This document shows positions 1 to 6,062 of a DNA stretch of 10,258 bases, one piece after another. Below the pieces are notes generated by a model. The model saw only the letters and a program-made list of their open reading frames with translations, had not been told where the DNA came from and did not search any database. The translations under genes were made by a program, and so were the position numbers. Source of the DNA: Lentisphaerota bacterium (GTDB taxonomy: Bacteria > Verrucomicrobiota > Lentisphaeria > Victivallales > GWF2-50-93); NCBI GenBank assembly GCA_025360875.1, contig JANYBI010000766.1, positions 1 to 10,258 on the forward strand, read 5' to 3'. Position 1 is the stretch's first letter. Each line of letters opens with the position of its first letter.

Positions 1-99
1 AATATGAGCTTTACGCTACAAACCGTAGAAGAGGCAAAAAAACTCTTGAAAGGCTATCCTATCCCATGGGAATCCAGTACTGTCAAAGTAAATAAATGA
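1..99 (+). CDS. C-terminal tail of an unidentified protein (5' end outside window)
   Basis: Frame 1 is open from the first base to a TGA at 97-99 and encodes about 32 residues, including a segment resembling an amphipathic helix (TVEEAKKLLKGYPIP) and a basic tail. An ATG lies at 4-6, but no room is left to see a ribosome site, so a gene entering from the left is more likely. The pattern of an EEA-containing helix followed by a P-x-P segment loosely recalls the end of small ferredoxin-fold domains such as YciI or muconolactone isomerase-like proteins; this is a guess. A second + frame is also open here, to a stop at about 95, so the choice of frame rests on amino-acid plausibility. Function unknown. 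Confidence 0.4.
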   Translation, partial: NMSFTLQTVEEAKKLLKGYPIPWESSTVKVNK

Positions 100-176
100 G
101 TCTGATTTAAATATTGAACTGGTGTAATTATTGCAATGGGAACGAATAGACAGGAATTATAATAAGAGAGACATCC

Positions 177-779
177 ATGGATTGGTCTGAAATCCTCAAA
201 TCTACAATTACTCTTTTCGCCATAGTCAATCCTATCGGCAGCATTCCCATTTTTCTCCAGCTTACAGGCAACATGTCTTCGCAGGAACGGAACAAGTCTT
301 TCCGGATCGGAGTCCTTTCTGCAGGTGTGATACTCTTTGTTTTCATTCTTGCTGGAGAACACGTGCTTACGGAGTTTTTCCAGATAACGCTCAACGATCT
401 GATGGCGGCAGGAGGGTTGCTCCTGCTTATCATTGCAATTGACCATCTTATCTTCGGAGCTCTCGTGAAAGGTGTAACAGCCGACAAAAAAGCGGATGCC
501 CATCACATTGGTGCAGTTCCTATTGCCTGTCCTATTCTGGCAGGACCAGGCGCAATGATGACTGTCCTCATATCATTCTCACAATACGGCTTCGCGGTTG
601 CGTCCATTTCAGTGGTATTGGTTTTTGGTTTTACCTGGCTGATGCTCCGTTTCATAGATCCTATAAACAGTTTTCTTGGTAAAACTGTCTGCCTCGTACT
701 CTCAAAAATCCTATGTCTTTTTATCGCGGCAATAGGAATGCACCTCCTCATGACGGGAATTTCACATTATTTCAAATGA
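177..779 (+). CDS. MarC family integral membrane protein
   Basis: Encodes 200 residues, the usual length for the MarC/YhgN/YchE family (UPF0056) of inner-membrane proteins. Recognisable family marks are NPIGSIPIF at residues 18-26 near the start of the first membrane helix, and the glycine- and proline-rich AVPIACPILAGPGAM at about 113-127. The hydrophobic profile suggests six membrane segments, roughly at 8-27, 43-65, 74-98, 115-137, 140-160 and 172-197, separated by a short polar loop at 101-110. The ATG at 177 is preceded by a purine-rich AAGAGAG at 164-170, and the N-terminus MDW fits the family. MarC was once linked to multiple antibiotic resistance in Escherichia coli, but that role was not upheld, and the transported substrate, if any, is unknown. 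It sits 41 bases upstream of a small HhH gene, with no clear functional link. The family call is firm; the function is not. Confidence 0.9.
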   Translation: MDWSEILKSTITLFAIVNPIGSIPIFLQLTGNMSSQERNKSFRIGVLSAGVILFVFILAGEHVLTEFFQITLNDLMAAGGLLLLIIAIDHLIFGALVKGVTADKKADAHHIGAVPIACPILAGPGAMMTVLISFSQYGFAVASISVVLVFGFTWLMLRFIDPINSFLGKTVCLVLSKILCLFIAAIGMHLLMTGISHYFK

Positions 780-820
780 GAATGACACACCTCTTTTTTT
801 TAACTTTGGGATGCTGATGA

Positions 821-1129
821 ATGACAAATAAGGAAATAATTGAAAAGATATACAAGCTTCATCTTCTGCTGAGGGGGAAAAACGGTGCTGTCGTCTCTGC
901 TTTGGAAAGGTCCACCATACCTCTGATCGAGCATGAAAAACCTCTTACGTCCGCCTCACGGAAGGAACTGATGGAAATCAGCGGTGTAGGAGAAGTAACT
1001 GTCGATCTCATAATAAGGATCATAAATGGCGAACATTTCTACGATATCGCCAAATCCGTGCCAAAGGTGAAGAGGAGGGAGAAATGGGAGATTGAGTGTA
1101 TGAAAGCTGGAGCCAGCTCCCGGATTTGA
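821..1129 (+). CDS. Small helix-hairpin-helix domain protein, unknown role
   Basis: Encodes 102 residues. Residues about 47-72 form a helix-hairpin-helix with the GVG hairpin at 55-57 (KELMEISGVGEVTVDLI), followed by a second helix ending in RIINGEHF. The preceding part, with a helix containing VVSALERSTIPLIEHEKPL, recalls the small N-terminal HhH domain of family X DNA polymerases, so non-specific binding to the DNA backbone is a reasonable inference. No catalytic domain is present. The ribosome site is weak (GGGATG, about 808-813). The C-terminus is basic (PKVKRREK). The last seven codons, from residue 96, are antisense to the tRNA-Thr 3' half, so the natural C-terminus may be partly accidental. 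The HhH motif and in-frame placement after the MarC gene favour a real gene; its role is not known. Confidence 0.65.
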   Translation: MTNKEIIEKIYKLHLLLRGKNGAVVSALERSTIPLIEHEKPLTSASRKELMEISGVGEVTVDLIIRIINGEHFYDIAKSVPKVKRREKWEIECMKAGASSRI

Positions 1130-1182
1130 ACCGGGGACCGACGGTTTACAAAACCGTAGCTCTACCACTGAGCTAAGCTGGC
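1108..1182 (-). tRNA. trnT: tRNA-Thr (anticodon UGU), 3' CCA encoded
   Basis: The reverse complement folds into a complete cloverleaf. The acceptor stem is GCCAGCT with AGCTGGC, the D arm is GCTC-AGTGGTA-GAGC, the anticodon stem is ACGGT with ACCGT around loop TTTGTAA, the variable loop is CGGTC, and the T arm is CCCGG-TTCAAAT-CCGGG. Anticodon TGT reads ACA (threonine). The discriminator base is U73 and the CCA end is encoded at 1110-1108. All stems pair perfectly. The 3' end overlaps, antisense, the last codons and stop of the HhH gene. No rho-independent terminator is visible beyond the 3' end. Confidence 0.96.
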
Positions 1183-1192
1183 GAGGGGAAAT

Positions 1193-1220
1193 ACATTAAT
1201 GTCCGAATCCTTTTCTTCAA
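1193..1220 (-). promoter_or_regulatory. Candidate sigma-70-type promoter for tRNA-Thr
   Basis: Read on the - strand, TTGAAG (1220-1215) is followed after 16 bases by TAATGT (1198-1193), or after 15 bases by TTAATG (1199-1194). The -10 element would place a start point around 1186, a few bases before the mature tRNA 5' end at 1182. Spacing and position are plausible, but neither hexamer is a strong match. Confidence 0.35.
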
Positions 1221-1278
1221 GGAAAATTCTTTAAAATCGACCTTTATATTTTCCCTATCCGTCCTATATTTAATTACA

Positions 1279-1294
1279 TTGGAAATTTCCTTGC
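1279..1294 (+). promoter_or_regulatory. Candidate sigma-54 (-24/-12) promoter upstream of the pilus motor operon
   Basis: TTGGAAATTTCCTTGC contains GG at 1281-1282 and GC at 1293-1294, separated by exactly ten bases, with the TTGC of the -12 element intact. The -24 element deviates from the TGGCAC consensus in two positions. A start near 1306 would leave a leader of about 80 bases before the ATG at 1388. T4P genes are RpoN-controlled in several bacteria, which makes this attractive. The core GGAAATTTCC (1281-1290) is also a perfect palindrome and could instead be a protein site or chance in AT-rich DNA. Confidence 0.3.
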
Positions 1295-1326
1295 GGAATA
1301 ATGGTGTTTCTTTTTGCATATCCCGC

Positions 1327-1355
1327 TTGTAATTTAAAATTAGTTTTGCTATTTT
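1327..1355 (+). promoter_or_regulatory. Candidate sigma-70-type promoter for the pilus motor operon
   Basis: TTGTAA (1327-1332) and TATTTT (1350-1355) are separated by 17 bases, in an AT-rich stretch just upstream of the first operon gene. A start near 1362 would leave about 26 bases of leader, containing GGAG at 1371-1374. The hexamers are moderate matches and AT-rich DNA produces such pairs often. It is an alternative to the sigma-54-like site further upstream. Confidence 0.3.
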
Positions 1356-1387
1356 TGTAGACCTCAACCCGGAGAATCTGAAGAACA

Positions 1388-3106
1388 ATGGCAAAGAACA
1401 GCGAATATACTCTTGAACTTCTTTTAGAATCCGGCATGCTCTCGCAGGAGCAGATAGACCAGGGATGGCAGAAGGTCGCAGATTCCGGCGGCAAGATGGA
1501 CATACTTGACGGCCTCAAGGAATTGAAGTTCATCAATGAAAAGGAACTTCTTGCGATACTCGCGCAGCAATATGGCCTTGAGACCATAGACCTTTCCGAC
1601 TATCAGATCCCCCCGGAAGTAGTCGAATCGATGACGGCTGAAATCGTCAAGGAATACAAGGTCATACCTGTAATGAAGCATGAGAACACCATTACAGTGG
1701 CTATCTGCGACCCATCGGATCTTGAAACCATCGATGCCCTCAGGTTCAGGCTGAAATGCGACATCGAGGCTGTTGTCGCATCAAAGGAGGAGATTTCAAA
1801 ACTTACAGATCACTACTACGGGAGCGTAGGAGAAAGCGTTGATTCATTCCTGGAAGGGATGGATGGTGGAAATATTGAAACACAGATTGCCGGAGCAATC
1901 GGAGGTCCTGGCGAGGCCGTTGAAGATGATGCACCTATCATCAAACTTGTATCCCTGATAATAATCGAAGCCTTCAAGAAGAGGGCAAGTGATATCCATC
2001 TCGAGCCCCTTGAAAAGCGTTATCGCGTAAGGTACAGGATTGACGGAGCCCTGCGCGAGGTTGAAAGTCCGCCTAAATATCTCCAGCCAAACATCACAAG
2101 CCGACTTAAGATCATGTCGAAACTCGACATATCTGAAAAGCGTGTTCCTCAGGACGGACGTATCCAGCTCAAAGTGGAGGGAAAGGATATCGATCTGCGC
2201 GTATCCACCATCCCGACGACGCATGGCGAAAGTATAGTCATGCGAATTCTTGACAAATCGAGCATCCAGCTCGATATACCAAAACTGGGTTTCTACAGCG
2301 ACGACCATGAACTCGTGACTAAGATCCTAGGATTACCTGACGGTATTTTCCTAGTGACGGGACCCACAGGATCCGGAAAGACAACTTCCCTTTATGCATT
2401 CCTAAATACAATCAATACCCCTAACCGTAAAATTATCACGGTCGAAGACCCTGTAGAATATCAGCTTGGAGGAATAAACCAGGTCCAAGTCAATCCGATA
2501 ATCAAATTCACATTCGGTGCCGCTCTCCGTGCAATGTTGCGCCAGGCGCCCAACATAATCATGGTCGGTGAAATCCGAGACTTGGAAACAGCTGAAATCG
2601 CCATAAATGCATCTCTTACAGGACATCTTGTGTTCAGCACACTCCATACTAACGACGCCCCTGGCGCAGTCACACGACTCATAGATATGGGCGTGAAACC
2701 CTTCCTTGTAGCATCTTCCGTCAAAGCCATCATGGCCCAGCGCCTTGTTAGAAGGAATTGCAAGAACTGTTCCGTCCCCTACGAACCAGATGAGGAAGAG
2801 CTGCAGATATTGGGACTTGACAAGGAGTTTGTAAAAAGTGCGACATTGATGAAAGGGAGAGGCTGCAATGAGTGCGGTGGTGCAGGATACAGGGGAAGGG
2901 TAGGAATCTACGAGATATTCATGATATCCGAGCAGATCCAGAATTTGATATATGAGAAAGTTTCATCGAATGTCATACGTGAAGCGGCAATGAAGGCGGG
3001 AATGAGGACGTTGCGCGAGGACGGACTCAGGAAAGCGGCCGCCGGGACGACCACTCTTGCAGAAGTCCTTGCAAACACTGTCATAGATGAAAATTCAGGT
3101 CATTAA
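1388..3106 (+). CDS. pilB: GspE/PilB-type pilus assembly ATPase, copy 1 (altered Walker B neighbourhood)
   Basis: Encodes 572 residues, typical of T4P extension ATPases that power pilin polymerisation from the cytoplasmic face of the platform. Residues about 8-145 form an MshEN/T2SSE_N-like domain; the RLG residues used for cyclic-di-GMP contact in that family are not seen. The motor follows, with conserved SDIHLEP (201-207), Walker A GPTGSGKTT (325-333), Asp box TVEDPVEY (351-358), Walker B NIIMVGEIRD (389-398, E395) and His box TGHLVFSTLHTNDA (411-424). A zinc-type tetracysteine is at C458, C461, C493 and C496, which marks GspE/PilB rather than PilT. Oddly, the family's RQDPD before Walker B reads RQAPN (385-389), and the stretch before it (IIKFTFGAAL) is also unusual. 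All other motifs are intact. The ribosome site is weak (GGAG, 1371-1374). It leads an operon and lies 21 bases before a paralogue, implying tandem duplication. Confidence 0.93.
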   Translation: MAKNSEYTLELLLESGMLSQEQIDQGWQKVADSGGKMDILDGLKELKFINEKELLAILAQQYGLETIDLSDYQIPPEVVESMTAEIVKEYKVIPVMKHENTITVAICDPSDLETIDALRFRLKCDIEAVVASKEEISKLTDHYYGSVGESVDSFLEGMDGGNIETQIAGAIGGPGEAVEDDAPIIKLVSLIIIEAFKKRASDIHLEPLEKRYRVRYRIDGALREVESPPKYLQPNITSRLKIMSKLDISEKRVPQDGRIQLKVEGKDIDLRVSTIPTTHGESIVMRILDKSSIQLDIPKLGFYSDDHELVTKILGLPDGIFLVTGPTGSGKTTSLYAFLNTINTPNRKIITVEDPVEYQLGGINQVQVNPIIKFTFGAALRAMLRQAPNIIMVGEIRDLETAEIAINASLTGHLVFSTLHTNDAPGAVTRLIDMGVKPFLVASSVKAIMAQRLVRRNCKNCSVPYEPDEEELQILGLDKEFVKSATLMKGRGCNECGGAGYRGRVGIYEIFMISEQIQNLIYEKVSSNVIREAAMKAGMRTLREDGLRKAAAGTTTLAEVLANTVIDENSGH

Positions 3107-3127
3107 CCTTTATGAGGATTTTTTAAA

Positions 3128-4828
3128 ATGCTTGACCCCGAAAGTGAGACCCTAAAAGGAATCCTTGTTTCAGAAGACATATGCACTGAAAACCAGCTTC
3201 TTGAAATAGAAGAGGAGTATCACAGGACTGGCAAGCCGTTTGCCACCCTGCTAATGGATTTCGGTATCATTACCGAGGAAAATCTGCTTCAGCTGATCGC
3301 CACAAGCCTGGGTACTGATGTCATTGATCTGACCGGCCTTGAACTTTCGAAGGAAATAATGGATCTTATTGACTCCCAGACAGTAAGGATGTACGGTATA
3401 ATTCCGATAGCATATGACGGCCTATCAATCACTATCGCCTCAAGAAATCCTCTCAACTACCAGATCGCCGATGAGCTAAGATTCATTTTAGACAAGGATG
3501 TGAAGATTGCTGTTGCAAGGGAAAAACAGATAGATTCGGCGATAGAGAAGTTCTATCCTGTCGAATCGGAAACAATGCACGACATGCTTGCGTCCCTTGA
3601 AGTTGATCTTCAGGAGGCTGGTGAAAAGGCTTTTGACGACATAAGGGAAGATGAGATTGAAACCATTGCCAATGAAGCACCTATCGTAAGGTTCGTAGAT
3701 GTCGTCATGTACCAGGCCATCAAGGCGAAGGCCAGTGACATTCATTTCGAACCCTTCGAAAAGGAATTTAAAATAAGGTACCGTGTAGACGGTGCCCTCT
3801 ATGAAATGGCTCCTCCTCCGAAAAATCTCGCCATACCGGTCATAAGCCGCGTCAAAATCATGAGCGGTCTTAATATTTCCGAACGCAGGCGCCCGCAGGA
3901 TGGACGTATCCAGCTCAAGATCGGCGGCAGGCCTGTAGATTTGCGTGTATCAAGTCTTCCCACTTCACATGGTGAATCAGTGGTTCTCCGTGTTCTTGAC
4001 AGATCTGTCGTCAATCTCGATCTGAACGTCCTAGGAATATCGGAGGACGTACTCAAAATCATGAGACAGCTCATACATATGCCAAACGGAATTTTCGTTG
4101 TGACAGGCCCCACAGGTTCGGGAAAGACAACTACTCTTTATTCATGCATTAAGGAAATCAACGCCCCTGAAGACAAGTTGCTTACCGCTGAAGATCCTGT
4201 AGAATACGATCTTGAAGGTGTAATCCAGCTTCCAATACATGAAAGCATTGGAATGACTTTCGGAAGAGCCCTGCGCGCTTTCCTGCGACAGGATCCTGAT
4301 GTGATAATGATCGGTGAGATCCGAGATCTTGATACTGCCCAGATGGCCGTCCAGGCTTCGCTGACAGGACACTTTGTGTTCAGCACTCTCCACACAAACG
4401 ATGCTTCTGGTGCAGTTACACGACTCATTGATATGGGTGTTGAACCCTTCCTTATAACTTCGTCATTTGTAGGTATACTCGGACAACGCCTCATAAGAAA
4501 GGTATGCTCCAACTGTAAGACACCTTTTGACCCAACTGACGATGATCTGAAGCTTCTCTCCCTTACAAGAGATGAAGTTGGAAACAGAAAATTCTATTAT
4601 GGAAAGGGCTGCGTCAATTGTAATCAGAGCGGTTACAGGGGTCGAAAATCCATTTCCGAGCTCCTTGTAATGTCCAATCCAGTACGTGAGCTTATCTCCA
4701 AGAAAGCCCCAACTGTAGTTATAAAGGAAAAGGCAAGGGAACTTGGAATGAGGACGATGAGGGAGGACGGAGTCAGATCCATCCTCGATGGAGAAACTAC
4801 CATGGAAGAAGTACTGAAGTATACATGA
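3128..4828 (+). CDS. pilB: GspE/PilB-type pilus assembly ATPase, copy 2 (canonical)
   Basis: Encodes 566 residues with the same architecture as the preceding gene and clear similarity along its whole length. An N-terminal MshEN-like region (about 9-145, with AIVGIITEE-type repeat ATLLMDFGIITEENL at 39-53) is followed by the hexameric ATPase. Motifs are SDIHFEP (203-209), Walker A GPTGSGKTT (327-335), Asp box TAEDPVEY (353-360), Walker B with the full RQDPDVIMIGEIRD (387-400, E397), His box TGHFVFSTLHTNDA (413-426) and zinc cysteines C460, C463, C495 and C498. Everything needed for ATP hydrolysis appears present, so this copy is the better candidate for the main extension motor. A GAGGA at 3114-3118, nine bases before the ATG, is a good ribosome site. 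pilT follows after 47 bases. A type II secretion role is less likely given pilT next door. Confidence 0.95.
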   Translation: MLDPESETLKGILVSEDICTENQLLEIEEEYHRTGKPFATLLMDFGIITEENLLQLIATSLGTDVIDLTGLELSKEIMDLIDSQTVRMYGIIPIAYDGLSITIASRNPLNYQIADELRFILDKDVKIAVAREKQIDSAIEKFYPVESETMHDMLASLEVDLQEAGEKAFDDIREDEIETIANEAPIVRFVDVVMYQAIKAKASDIHFEPFEKEFKIRYRVDGALYEMAPPPKNLAIPVISRVKIMSGLNISERRRPQDGRIQLKIGGRPVDLRVSSLPTSHGESVVLRVLDRSVVNLDLNVLGISEDVLKIMRQLIHMPNGIFVVTGPTGSGKTTTLYSCIKEINAPEDKLLTAEDPVEYDLEGVIQLPIHESIGMTFGRALRAFLRQDPDVIMIGEIRDLDTAQMAVQASLTGHFVFSTLHTNDASGAVTRLIDMGVEPFLITSSFVGILGQRLIRKVCSNCKTPFDPTDDDLKLLSLTRDEVGNRKFYYGKGCVNCNQSGYRGRKSISELLVMSNPVRELISKKAPTVVIKEKARELGMRTMREDGVRSILDGETTMEEVLKYT

Positions 4829-4875
4829 TTTTGCATGTTTTTTAACAGTAATCTCTTTAATCATAGGGTGATATT

Positions 4876-5952
4876 ATGGATATGGAAATGGGAGATCTGC
4901 TGCAGCTGGTCGTAGATGAAGGTGTCAGCGATTTGCATATTGAAGTCGGAGATCCTCCGATGCTCCGCCTACATGGTTCTCTTACCCCGGTTGATGCCGC
5001 AACCCTGACCCCGGAAGATACTGAAAGACTGGTAAAGGCTGTCGCTTCAGAAACGCATCAGCAGAAAATCAAGATGGATGGAGGAGTTGATTTCGGTTTT
5101 GCCTTTAGCGACAAGGCGAGGTTCCGTGTAAGCTGCTTCAAGCAAAAGGGATATTATGGGATGGTGCTCCGACAGATTCCAAACAAGCTCCTTACTCTCG
5201 AACAGATAGGACTTCCTCCTTCGATCAAGGATATCCTTTTCAGACCCAGAGGGCTGGTGCTTGTCACGGGTCCCACGGGAAGTGGAAAAAGTACGACTCT
5301 TGCATCAATGATGAACATCATCAACGAGGAAAGGGATTGCCATATCATTACTGTGGAAGATCCTATAGAATTTTACCACCAGCATAAAAAAAGCATCGTA
5401 ATACAGCGTGAAGTAGGCGTGGATGTGCCTTCCTTCTCGGAAGCCCTTCGAAGAGCTCTGCGACAGGACCCTGATGTCATTCTCGTCGGTGAAATGCGCG
5501 ATCTTGAGACAATGGAAGCTGCTGTAACGGCTGCGGAAACAGGACATCTCGTGTTTGCAACCCTCCATACTACCGGTGCCGCAAGAACGGTAGATCGAAT
5601 CACCGATGCATTTCCTACAGACCAACAGGAACAGATCAGGACTCAGCTGGCCTCATCGATTATTGCAGTAATATCCCAGGTTCTTCTGCCGAGAATAGAC
5701 AAACCTGGACGAGTTGCCGGCTTTGAAATCATGATAACGACGCCCGGAATCCAGTCCCTCATACGTGAAAACAAGACTTTCAGGATAACATCTGAACTCC
5801 AGACTGGCGCAAAATATGGAATGAACACCCTTGACTCCCATCTGCTTGAACTTTATCAGAACGGAATGATATCCTATGGTGAAATGATAACCAAGGCCCA
5901 AGATGCCCAGGGAATCATCCAAAAACTTGAAGGAGCGTCAAAGAGAAGGTAG
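4876..5952 (+). CDS. pilT: PilT-type pilus retraction ATPase
   Basis: Encodes 358 residues, the usual PilT length, for the hexameric ATPase that depolymerises the pilus and drives twitching and DNA uptake. The N-terminal PAS-like domain begins SDLHIEVGDPPMLRLHG (18-34). The motor has Walker A GPTGSGKST (132-140), Asp box EDPIE (161-165), Walker B RQDPDVILVGEMRD (196-209, E206) and His box TGHLVFATLHT (222-232). The PilT retraction motif, AIRNLIRE in well-studied members, appears as GIQSLIRE (291-298), and the QTGAKYGMNTLDSHLLELY stretch (309-327) is characteristic. There are no zinc cysteines, as expected. AGGGTG at 4865-4870 serves as ribosome site for the ATG at 4876; in-frame ATGs at 4882 and 4888 are less well placed. 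Its presence identifies the cluster as a T4P rather than a type II secretion system. Confidence 0.96.
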   Translation: MDMEMGDLLQLVVDEGVSDLHIEVGDPPMLRLHGSLTPVDAATLTPEDTERLVKAVASETHQQKIKMDGGVDFGFAFSDKARFRVSCFKQKGYYGMVLRQIPNKLLTLEQIGLPPSIKDILFRPRGLVLVTGPTGSGKSTTLASMMNIINEERDCHIITVEDPIEFYHQHKKSIVIQREVGVDVPSFSEALRRALRQDPDVILVGEMRDLETMEAAVTAAETGHLVFATLHTTGAARTVDRITDAFPTDQQEQIRTQLASSIIAVISQVLLPRIDKPGRVAGFEIMITTPGIQSLIRENKTFRITSELQTGAKYGMNTLDSHLLELYQNGMISYGEMITKAQDAQGIIQKLEGASKRR

Positions 5953-5965
5953 ATTATAGGAGGAA

Positions 5966-6031
5966 ATGATGCCTTATTGCTGTATATTGGGCATTATGGA
6001 TATTTTAGTTTTAAATGGACAGGCAGTTTAA
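5966..6031 (+). CDS. Possible 21-codon leader or small peptide ORF between pilT and pilC
   Basis: A perfect AGGAGG at 5958-5963 is followed by ATGATG at 5966-5971. The second ATG (5969) is spaced five bases from it, near optimal. The frame runs MMPYCCILGIMDILVLNGQAV and stops at TAA 6029-6031. The peptide is hydrophobic with two adjacent cysteines and no family resemblance I can name. The ribosome site is the strongest on this strand of the operon, which is striking for so short a frame. It may be a translated small protein, a leader peptide, or a chance frame after a relic ribosome site. Only comparative data could separate these. Confidence 0.25.
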   Translation: MMPYCCILGIMDILVLNGQAV

Positions 6032-6042
6032 ATATTTATAAT
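6016..6042 (+). promoter_or_regulatory. Candidate internal promoter for pilC
   Basis: TGGACA (6016-6021, five of six consensus bases) and a perfect TATAAT (6037-6042) lie upstream of pilC. Their spacing is 15 bases, shorter than the preferred 17, which lowers confidence. A start near 6049 would leave a very short leader that still includes AGGAG (6052-6056), six bases before the pilC ATG at 6063. It could let pilC and manC be expressed apart from the ATPases. Confidence 0.4.
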
Positions 6043-6062
6043 TTCAAGAAAAGGAGTTCATC

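Noticed and set aside
131..163. Promoter for the MarC gene (TTGCAA ... TATAAT)
   Set aside because: The TATAAT at 158-163 is perfect, but the nearest -35-like hexamer is 21 bases away, and the start point would fall about seven bases before the ATG, leaving no leader for the ribosome site.
54..506. 150-residue open frame on the - strand
   Set aside because: Lies antisense to the MarC gene, with a Cys/His-rich and low-complexity composition and no ribosome site; the + strand frame has clear family motifs.
1108..1182. tRNA-Thr as an integration site for a mobile element
   Set aside because: No integrase, no repeated 3' tRNA fragment and no phage-like genes are visible on either side within the window.
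1844..2308. 154-residue and other long - strand frames across the ATPase genes
   Set aside because: They are complementary shadows of highly conserved ATPase coding sequence, including the antisense of motif regions, with no independent support.
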